Assembly (NCBI GenBank): GCA_002730985.1
Contig: PCBP01000036.1
Location: 1 to 7,884, forward strand
Source: Flavobacteriales bacterium
Lineage (GTDB): Bacteria > Bacteroidota > Bacteroidia > Flavobacteriales > BACL11
DNA: 7,884 nucleotides
Direction: 5' to 3'
In this document: positions 1 through 5,690 of the stretch, piece by piece
Position numbering within the stretch: the stretch's first letter is position 1
How the letters are laid out: each line of letters starts with the position of its first letter
Made by a program: the position numbers and the translations under genes
The notes under the pieces: model-generated
The model's database searches: none
Seen by the model: only the letters and a program-made list of their open reading frames with translations
What the model was told of the DNA's origin: nothing

Positions 1-306
1 GAAGAAATTTTAAATGGAGATTTTAGTGATGGAACCACTGACTGGACAGCTCAAGGGAATTCAGATATTGAAGTAGGGTTTTTCAAAGGTAGAGAAAATG
101 TTGCTAAGATAAATAAGTTATATGAGGAGGGGAATGAAATAATATATTATACTGCAAGAGGGACTGTTACTGGAATTGACTGGTTAGAGATCACAAAGAG
201 TCAATTAAAAAAATGGGGATGCAAGTATCATAAATTAGATGTAGGAAATAAGCCTGACTACGATCTATTAATATGCGACAAAACTAAAAGAATTGAAGAA
301 ATATAG
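1..306 (+). CDS. HAD-like small phosphatase, 3' part only, with aberrant N-terminal segment
   Basis: Frame 1 is open from the left edge to TAG at 304-306 (101 residues visible; the start lies outside). Residues 34-95 resemble the C-terminal two thirds of small HAD proteins often found in capsule or polysaccharide clusters. There is a helix VAKINKLYEEGNEI, a motif II-like YYTARG (Thr51), the family phrase TGIDW, QLKKWGCKYHKL, and Lys84 in NKPDYD as motif III. Motif IV, usually IDDK in this family from memory, reads ICDK (Cys92-Asp93). The DxDGT nucleophile motif is not intact: the only candidate is FSDGT at 8-12. The head, ILNGDFSDGTTDWTAQGN (3-20), instead resembles the N-terminal strand of carbohydrate-binding or tail-fibre-like modules. 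It may be a decayed or recombined gene, a divergent inactive HAD protein, or an assembly join. The HAD assignment of the C-terminal part is fairly secure; activity is doubtful. Confidence 0.65.
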   Translation, partial: EEILNGDFSDGTTDWTAQGNSDIEVGFFKGRENVAKINKLYEEGNEIIYYTARGTVTGIDWLEITKSQLKKWGCKYHKLDVGNKPDYDLLICDKTKRIEEI

Positions 307-381
307 CATTACTGATTGTATATGATATTGATAAGTTTGTGAAGGGTCTTCTTATGCTAGAATGATTCAGGTAGGAAGAGC

Positions 382-393
382 TGCAATATTGCA
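382..393. repeat. 12-bp perfect palindrome TGCAATATTGCA
   Basis: The sequence equals its own reverse complement across all 12 bases; flanking bases do not extend it. It lies in the gene-free stretch 307-480, about 90 bases ahead of the pabA-like start and just upstream of a hairpin and a -7-like element. Such a palindrome could bind a dimeric regulator, but in AT-rich DNA it may be chance. The palindrome is certain; any function is inference. Confidence 0.35.
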
Positions 394-395
394 TG

Positions 396-422
396 AATAG
401 TTAGTTGAAAACAACTATTTTT
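396..422 (+). terminator. AT-rich hairpin with T-run, possible intrinsic terminator
   Basis: TAGTTG (402-407) pairs with CAACTA (412-417) around an AAAA loop, followed by TTTTT (418-422). An alternative fold pairs AATAGTT (396-402) with AACTATT (413-419). It lies about 90 bases after the stop of the left-edge gene and before the pabA-like gene, where a terminator would be expected. The stem is short and A/T-rich, so termination would be weak. Part of the T-run also reads as a -7 promoter element, and the sequence alone does not say which reading is real. Confidence 0.35.
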
Positions 423-423
423 G
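416..423 (+). promoter_or_regulatory. Possible Bacteroidota -7 element (TATTTTTG) for the pabA-like gene
   Basis: TATTTTTG matches TAnnTTTG, the -7 consensus of the Bacteroidota primary sigma factor. Transcription would start near 430, leaving a leader of about 50 bases to the TTG start at 481. A TTG at 389-391 could be the -33 element, but the 24-base spacer is longer than usual. It overlaps the T-run of the hairpin at 396-422, so this is tentative. Confidence 0.25.
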
Positions 424-480
424 TTATTGTTAAAGAATCTTTGTTATAAGCTAAGATCATTTTTTAAAATTAGAATACAC

Positions 481-1044
481 TTGAAAGTTCTCATTGTAGA
501 TAATAAGGATTCATTCACTTATAATTTAAAGCATTATATCAACCGATTTTGTGATGATATTGCTGTTGTAAGATGCAATAAGCTTCAGATAGAGGATGTA
601 AGTAGGTATGATAAAATCTTATTCTCAGCCGGCTCAGGTTTGCCAAAGGAGTATCCAATTTTAAATGATATTCTGCGTATATACGGAAGCTCTAAATCAA
701 TTCTAGGTGTTTGTTTAGGGCAGCAAGCAATTGCTGAGTTCTATGGTTGTAAATTAGAGAATCTTACTGCTGCGATGCATGGCATTGACTCTAGTATAAA
801 ACATCTAAATAATTGCAGTCTATATGAGAGTATCCCTTTTTCTTTTAAGGTAGGACATTATCATTCGTGGGTAGTCTCTGGTAAAGATTTGCCTAAAGTA
901 TTGGAAATAACATCTATTAATGAGAGTGGTTTGGTAATGTCAATAAAACATAAAGAATATGATATTAAAGCGGTGCAATTTCATCCTGAGTCTATTTTAA
1001 CAGAATATGGGTTAAAGTTGATAGAGAATTGGCTTCTTTATTAG
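481..1044 (+). CDS. pabA: Glutamine amidotransferase, PabA/TrpG type (aminodeoxychorismate/anthranilate synthase component II)
   Basis: The product (187 residues from 481) is a class I glutamine amidotransferase that hydrolyses glutamine and passes ammonia to a chorismate-using partner (PabB or TrpE). The fold signature is complete: N-terminal KVLIVDNKDSFTYNL, catalytic Cys78 in GVCLGQQ, VGHYHSW, and catalytic His168 and Glu170 in FHPES. The loop usually written SPGPG reads SAGSG (49-53): the glycines are kept but both prolines are lost. The TTG at 481 is chosen because family members begin exactly there (M-K-V-L-I-V-D-N). The frame is open back to a TTG at 421, but that adds 20 basic, non-homologous residues. 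No ribosome site is clear. No pabB or trpE is adjacent, so PabA versus TrpG cannot be decided from context; PabA is favoured because the gene lies outside a trp operon. Its stop overlaps the stop of convergent lptD. Confidence 0.85.
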   Translation: MKVLIVDNKDSFTYNLKHYINRFCDDIAVVRCNKLQIEDVSRYDKILFSAGSGLPKEYPILNDILRIYGSSKSILGVCLGQQAIAEFYGCKLENLTAAMHGIDSSIKHLNNCSLYESIPFSFKVGHYHSWVVSGKDLPKVLEITSINESGLVMSIKHKEYDIKAVQFHPESILTEYGLKLIENWLLY

Positions 1045-3530
1045 TTGTATTCTGGTGTAAACCAATCTTTTTTCTTTTCGTATTTAAGATCTCTTAATGC
1101 AGCTGCTTTTACTCTGATTGTTAGGCTGTAACTCCTATGATAGCCTAATGGTATCCAGTTGAAAAGCATCTCCCAACAATGTAGATCTCTATAAATATCT
1201 ACTGAGGAGTAAGTAAGTTTTTTTTCGTCAAAATCATAACCTGACCGGAAACCGATTTTCCAATTCTTAGTGATCTTGAAATTACCTGAGAATGTTAAGG
1301 ATTGTATAGTGTCTGCAAAAGCAGCAATATTATGTCCTTTATTATATGTTAATGAATAATTTGCACTTAGATTCCAAGGGATATCATGGGTGCTTCTCTT
1401 TTGCTCATCTTCCCTTTGCATGTTATCTTTAGAAATAAAGCTATTATTATTTATACTTAATCCTATTGACGTCCTAAAAGATTTTAATCTTGCAATTCTT
1501 TTGTTTGTAAAAAGCTCAAATTGATTGATTCTATTTGTTCGATTGGCATTTGCAATATAGGGGTCGTAGTCACTAGCAAATGTAATATCAAACACATCAA
1601 ATAGTCTTGTTCTTGCAGTTAATCTAATATTACTAAATCTCAGGGAATCAGCAAAAATATTATATGAGCTGCTTATTCCAAGGTTTTCTAGTAGTTTGAT
1701 TTTTCGGGAGTTTTCTGTAGAATCTTTCTTATTTCTGACTTTCATCTCGAAGATATTTGACAGACTAAAATTGATAGCACCTTCCTTTGTGTTGGACGGA
1801 CTCCCGTATATTCCATTATTCATTATAGAGTAGACTTGAGTGTCTCCATCATTATTTATCTGAACCTTCTTATAGTAGCCATACTTTCTATCTGAAAAAT
1901 CAGGGCTGTATGTTAAGGAAATATTAGGTGAAAGCACATGTCTTATTCCTGCGATTTTACCTTTTTGGAATTCTAACAAACCATATATTTTGGTATTTAG
2001 ATTTGTTGAGAAGCTATAGTCATGCCCTCTTGTGAACTTATGTATTGTATCAGTTATTAGGATGGAATCATTTGAATCCCAGGTTTTACTAATCTGACTT
2101 AGATACCATCTCTCTGTAAAATTAAAGCTTGGAGACATAGTTAGATGTTTTAGTATATTTATAGACGTACTGATAGGAATATGCTGTTTAACACCATTTC
2201 TGAATTTTGAAAGGGAGCCTTTTGTGAATAATAATGAATCATTAGTCGAGATAGTATTTTTACTATTCATCCCATATTTAACTGATATCTTGTCGTACCA
2301 CTGCGTCTTTGCTGAATTTCCCATTAATTTGAAAGGATAGATTCTTTTTGAGTTAAGTGAAATGTCAGGTAGAGTTAGATTGATATTTTTAGTTGATATA
2401 TTTTGGCTATGTCTTAAGCTGAGGTTTAGATTATTGAAAAAACCATTACTCCATGATTTAGATAGGTTAATATTTGATGACATAGTATTCTTTAGATAGT
2501 CATTAGCTTCATAGGAGTTGTTTCTGTGGTAAGTGCTACTTCCAGCTTCTACATTTGCTGAAAAGGTTAATGATGGGTTTGATTTTTGATCTTGTTTATG
2601 AGACCATTTGACATGAAAGTCTTTCTTCTCACTATAATCGGGGAACCCAGTATAACTATTTTTCATGTTTCCATAACTAATCTTTAAGCTTCCATTGTAT
2701 CTGTATCTGTTATTGTATCTTAATAATGATTTCAGATTCCAGCTTCCCTGGGTGTAGATATCACTCTTTAACGACAAGTCCATTTTATTACTTAGAGTAA
2801 GATAATACCCTCCATCTTTTAGAAAGAAGCCCATGTTGGTAGATTCCCCATAAGATGGTATTATGAGTCCAGAACTTTTTTTGTCATTATTTGGAAAATA
2901 CCCAAATGGAAAAAATAAGGGTGTAGGCACTCTAAAGAAAGTAAGATATGCAGGTCCAGTTACAATTTTCTTTCCTGTTATCAATTTAATCTTATTTGCT
3001 CTTATTGAAAAATGAGGTTTCTCAGCATCACAGGTGGTGTAATCTCCCTTGTGAAGGTAGAAGATATCATCAGCTACTTTTTTAACAGATTTACTTAATA
3101 TGTAACCGTCACCTTCTTTTGTTGTAATCTTCTTTATACGACATTTCTTAGTCTTAAAATTGTAGATTATCTCTTCGGCTTTAAAACTTTGCGCTTCCTC
3201 ATTAAATACAGGTATATCTATTTTATTTCCCGCTGAGTCGATTGTAAAACTGGCATAGATAGTTTTCTTATTCCAATCAATTTCAATATAGGCTGCGGTG
3301 ATGGTTGTATTTTGATATTCAATTTTTGCTTTCCCATAAAGGAAGGCTTTTTTACCATCAATACTTAATCTCAGCGAATCTTCTGCAGATTGTCTGATTT
3401 CATCATCAAAGTAGATCTTTTGCGTCTCTATTGTGTCTAGTACAGGTGGAATTGTATCAGCATTAGATTTATTAAAAACCCCTGTTAATAAGAATAAGAA
3501 TAGAATTAAGGTTTGTGTTTTCAAGTTCAA
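1041..3530 (-). CDS. lptD: LPS-assembly protein LptD, Bacteroidota type
   Basis: This 829-residue outer-membrane protein completes lipopolysaccharide export: periplasmic LptA-like domain, then a beta-barrel. A signal peptide is clear at 1-24 (Lys4, hydrophobic 8-18, likely cut after SNA24). The OstA-like jelly-roll spans roughly 55-195 and includes KAFLYGKAKIEYQN and TAAYIEIDW. The family signature FFRVPTPLFFPFGYFP lies near 197-212, followed by SSGLIIPSYG. The rest is strand-rich with alternating aromatic and polar residues, and the C-terminus (LHCWEMLFNWIPLGY to the end) matches the usual end of Bacteroidota homologues, so the protein looks complete. Only three cysteines are present (130, 167, 785), so the two-disulfide scheme of E. 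coli LptD cannot form. The start is TTG at 3530; a second TTG two codons later is equally possible, and no in-frame ATG lies between the upstream stop and the signal peptide. It is divergent from the amidase gene and convergent with pabA. Confidence 0.9.
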   Translation of the reverse strand: MNLKTQTLILFLFLLTGVFNKSNADTIPPVLDTIETQKIYFDDEIRQSAEDSLRLSIDGKKAFLYGKAKIEYQNTTITAAYIEIDWNKKTIYASFTIDSAGNKIDIPVFNEEAQSFKAEEIIYNFKTKKCRIKKITTKEGDGYILSKSVKKVADDIFYLHKGDYTTCDAEKPHFSIRANKIKLITGKKIVTGPAYLTFFRVPTPLFFPFGYFPNNDKKSSGLIIPSYGESTNMGFFLKDGGYYLTLSNKMDLSLKSDIYTQGSWNLKSLLRYNNRYRYNGSLKISYGNMKNSYTGFPDYSEKKDFHVKWSHKQDQKSNPSLTFSANVEAGSSTYHRNNSYEANDYLKNTMSSNINLSKSWSNGFFNNLNLSLRHSQNISTKNINLTLPDISLNSKRIYPFKLMGNSAKTQWYDKISVKYGMNSKNTISTNDSLLFTKGSLSKFRNGVKQHIPISTSINILKHLTMSPSFNFTERWYLSQISKTWDSNDSILITDTIHKFTRGHDYSFSTNLNTKIYGLLEFQKGKIAGIRHVLSPNISLTYSPDFSDRKYGYYKKVQINNDGDTQVYSIMNNGIYGSPSNTKEGAINFSLSNIFEMKVRNKKDSTENSRKIKLLENLGISSSYNIFADSLRFSNIRLTARTRLFDVFDITFASDYDPYIANANRTNRINQFELFTNKRIARLKSFRTSIGLSINNNSFISKDNMQREDEQKRSTHDIPWNLSANYSLTYNKGHNIAAFADTIQSLTFSGNFKITKNWKIGFRSGYDFDEKKLTYSSVDIYRDLHCWEMLFNWIPLGYHRSYSLTIRVKAAALRDLKYEKKKDWFTPEYN

Positions 3531-3539
3531 TCTTAGTGG

Positions 3540-3547
3540 TATATTTG
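3540..3547 (+). promoter_or_regulatory. Possible -7 element (TATATTTG) for the amidase operon
   Basis: TATATTTG is an exact TAnnTTTG match. It would start transcription near 3553, about 20 bases before the GTG at 3573. The best upstream -33 candidate is TTTG at 3512-3515, 24 bases away and inside the start of lptD. The spacing is a little long, so this is a candidate only. Confidence 0.35.
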
Positions 3548-3572
3548 TGTCAATTGCTACAATAGAAAAAAT

Positions 3573-4757
3573 GTGTCAAAACTAATTAAATTATACTATA
3601 TAATTTTAACTAACGCAATATGGGTGTTTTTATTTGTAATTATGAGTTGTATGAGTGCATTGCTAGAGGCTCAAGTTGCTGCAGATAATAAACTTCAAAC
3701 TATTGTGATAGATCCAGGACATGGGGGTAAAGACCCTGGCACTATGGGTACTAAGAGGTATAGTGTATATGAGAAGCATGTTGCTCTATCAGTTGCGCTT
3801 AAGCTTGGCAAGTATATTTCTGAGGCTTTTCCTGATATCAGAGTTGTTTATACTAGAAAGGAAGATGTTTTTCTTGAATTAAACGAGAGGACTGATCTTG
3901 CTAATGACTTAGATGCTGATCTATTTATCTCAATTCATTGTGATGGATTTACTAATTCCGATGCCTCAGGCGCAAGTGTCTTTGTTATGGGTATGAGTAA
4001 ATTGAAGGCTAATCTAGATGTTGCTATGCGTGAAAACTCTGCTATTTATATGGAAGATAATTATAAGCAGAAATATGGAGGATTTGACCCTAAGACACCT
4101 GAGAGTTATATTGTTTTTAGTTTAATGCAAAATACTTACTTGGAGCAAAGTCTACAATTTGCAGAAGAGGTAGAGAGAGAGTTTGCAACGAAAGCTAATA
4201 GGAAGAGTAGAGGTGTGAAGCAAGCGCCATTCTATGTGATAAGTAGAACAAAGATGCCTTCTGTACTTATTGAATGTGGTTTTTTAACTAATCTACAAGA
4301 AGAAGATTTTCTACATTCATTAAATGGACAAGATTATCTTGCATCTGCAATTTTTAGGGCTTTTAGAAGTTATAAAGAGGCTGTTGAGAATATTGATGGT
4401 TTGGCAGGGGAAAGGTCATTAGTTAAGGTATTAGAAAAGGATACTGTCATTTATAAAAAAAATATTGAGCAGGCAGAAAATAACGAGGTGGTTTTTAAAG
4501 TGCAAATTGGAACCTATTTAAAGTCAATGAAGGATGAGAAGTTCTTTATTGACATACAAGCTAAGGAGTTAAGAATTAATCAGACTTTTAAATATTATGT
4601 TGGTTCTGAGAGTGAAAGACGTAACGCAGATAAAATTAAGCGTAAAATGCTAGATCTTGGCTTTAATGGTGCTTTTGTAGTAGCTTTTTATCAAGATACA
4701 AGGATTTCTATGCAAGAAGCATTAGATTTGCAAGCGAAAACAAATAATGATGAATAA
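3573..4757 (+). CDS. N-acetylmuramoyl-L-alanine amidase (Amidase_3) with SPOR-like C-terminal domain
   Basis: The product is a zinc-dependent periplasmic amidase that cleaves the bond between N-acetylmuramic acid and the stem peptide, as in daughter-cell separation (AmiA/B/C family). Of its 394 residues, 1-37 are a signal or anchor segment (KLIK, then hydrophobic 8-31). The catalytic domain spans about 42-265: His50 in DPGHGG, Glu67 in YEKHVAL and His122 in SIHCD as zinc ligands, and Glu234 in LIECGFLTN as catalytic acid/base. The stretch between His122 and about 200 carries an insert that may be regulatory, as in AmiB/AmiC. Residues 306-380 (KVQIGTY, YYVGSE, GAFVVAF) look like a SPOR domain, which binds peptide-free glycan at division sites. 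GTG at 3573 is chosen because later ATGs (codons 24 and 27) would cut off the signal peptide. It heads the rightward operon and overlaps the MCE gene by 11 bases. AmiA, AmiB or AmiC cannot be assigned by eye. Confidence 0.92.
   Translation: MSKLIKLYYIILTNAIWVFLFVIMSCMSALLEAQVAADNKLQTIVIDPGHGGKDPGTMGTKRYSVYEKHVALSVALKLGKYISEAFPDIRVVYTRKEDVFLELNERTDLANDLDADLFISIHCDGFTNSDASGASVFVMGMSKLKANLDVAMRENSAIYMEDNYKQKYGGFDPKTPESYIVFSLMQNTYLEQSLQFAEEVEREFATKANRKSRGVKQAPFYVISRTKMPSVLIECGFLTNLQEEDFLHSLNGQDYLASAIFRAFRSYKEAVENIDGLAGERSLVKVLEKDTVIYKKNIEQAENNEVVFKVQIGTYLKSMKDEKFFIDIQAKELRINQTFKYYVGSESERRNADKIKRKMLDLGFNGAFVVAFYQDTRISMQEALDLQAKTNNDE
3577..3584 (-). promoter_or_regulatory. Possible -7 element (TAGTTTTG) for lptD
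   Basis: Read on the minus strand, this is TAGTTTTG, an exact TAnnTTTG match. It would start transcription near 3571, giving a leader of about 40 bases before the TTG at 3530. It sits inside the first codons of the divergent amidase gene. I found no good -33 TTG at the usual distance, which lowers confidence. Confidence 0.3.
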
Positions 4758-5688
4758 GGAATTAAAAATAGGTTTTATTGGAATAGTTTCCATTATAGTG
4801 TTGTTTCTAGGGGTAAGTTATCTTAAAGGATTAAGTATTCTTGATTCAAGTAGAGAATTTTATGCAATATATAATAATATTGGAGGCTTAAAGGTTGGGA
4901 GTCCTGTTCTTGTTAATGGTTACCAGGTTGGTGTGGTTTCTAAGGTAGATCTAGCAGGTAATTTTAGTCAGTCTTTATTAGTAAAAATTAGTATTGATAA
5001 AGATTTTGATATACCAGTAAATTCAGTTTCTAAGATAGTGAATCAGGATCTGATGGGGAGTAAGGGTATTAATCTAGTTTTGGGAGATGACGCTGCTCTC
5101 GCAGAGTCTGGAGATACTTTATTTGGTGGTGTTGGAGGGTCCTTTCAGGATGAAGTAAGTGCACAAATCCTACCTCTTAAGATCAAGACTGAGGAGTTAA
5201 TTGGTTCGATCGACTCTGTTATGGTCATTATCACAGCTGTACTTAATAAAGATGCCAGAGAGAACTTGAGTAATAGTTTGCAGTCATTAGACCAAACCTT
5301 TGCATTGATGTCACAGACAATGACTAAAGTGGATCAAATTGTAGATCAGAATGATGAGAGAATATCAAGTATTATCAAGAATTTAGAGGCGAGTAATAAT
5401 GATATAACAAATATTCTAAAGAATTTTTCTGATATATCAGATGCTATTGCTAAATCTAATATTCAAGACCTGCTAACTAGTTTAGGTGAAGCCTCAAAGA
5501 AAATCAATAACTCTCAAGGTAGTTTTGGGATGCTGATTAATGATGAAGATTTATATCTGAATCTAGAGAATTCATCAAAAGAATTGGAGTTGCTGATTAA
5601 GGATATTAAAGAAAATCCAAAAAGATATCTTGGCTTCTCTGTTCTGGGAGGGAAATCAAAATCTTACAAAAATTCGGAAGCAGAATAA
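4747..5688 (+). CDS. MCE domain protein, MlaD-like lipid-transport component
   Basis: MCE proteins form hexameric rings that pass phospholipids or other lipids between inner and outer membranes as substrate-binding parts of ABC transporters. The product has 313 residues: an N-terminal membrane anchor (about 7-29, IGFIGIVSIIVLFLGVSYL), the MCE domain at about 37-113 (YNNIGGLKVGSPVLVNGYQV, SKIVNQDLMGSKGINLVLG), then a long polar helical region (about 140-260) likely to form a coiled coil or tunnel. The end, NPKRYLGFSVLG, is a phrase I recall from Bacteroidota members. E. coli MlaD is only 183 residues, so the helical tail is an extension. Two consecutive ATGs (4747, 4750) could start it; either overlaps the amidase gene, suggesting translational coupling. 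No MlaE or MlaF partners are in the window; they may be elsewhere. The family call is firm; the transported lipid is unknown. Confidence 0.9.
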   Translation: MMNKELKIGFIGIVSIIVLFLGVSYLKGLSILDSSREFYAIYNNIGGLKVGSPVLVNGYQVGVVSKVDLAGNFSQSLLVKISIDKDFDIPVNSVSKIVNQDLMGSKGINLVLGDDAALAESGDTLFGGVGGSFQDEVSAQILPLKIKTEELIGSIDSVMVIITAVLNKDARENLSNSLQSLDQTFALMSQTMTKVDQIVDQNDERISSIIKNLEASNNDITNILKNFSDISDAIAKSNIQDLLTSLGEASKKINNSQGSFGMLINDEDLYLNLENSSKELELLIKDIKENPKRYLGFSVLGGKSKSYKNSEAE

Positions 5689-5690
5689 GT

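Noticed and set aside
335..400. Short open stretch ending ...YARMIQVGRAAILHE-stop, reminiscent of the GRAAI phrase of flavin oxidoreductases
   Set aside because: Only about 21 codons between stops, no start context, and the resemblance rests on a few residues. It may be a gene remnant but cannot be supported.
421..480. N-terminal extension of the pabA-like gene to a TTG at 421
   Set aside because: The extra 20 residues are basic and not part of the family, whose members begin at K-V-L-I-V-D; the TTG also overlaps the T-run of the hairpin.
1053..1073. TGGT-GTAA-ACCA hairpin followed by a T-run, as a terminator for pabA
   Set aside because: The stem is only four base pairs, and the T-run is explained by the Lys-rich C-terminal codons of lptD on the other strand.
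3549..3580. TTGACA sequences on the minus strand as sigma70-type -35 boxes for lptD
   Set aside because: No TATAAT-like box follows at 16-18 bases, and Bacteroidota use a different consensus.
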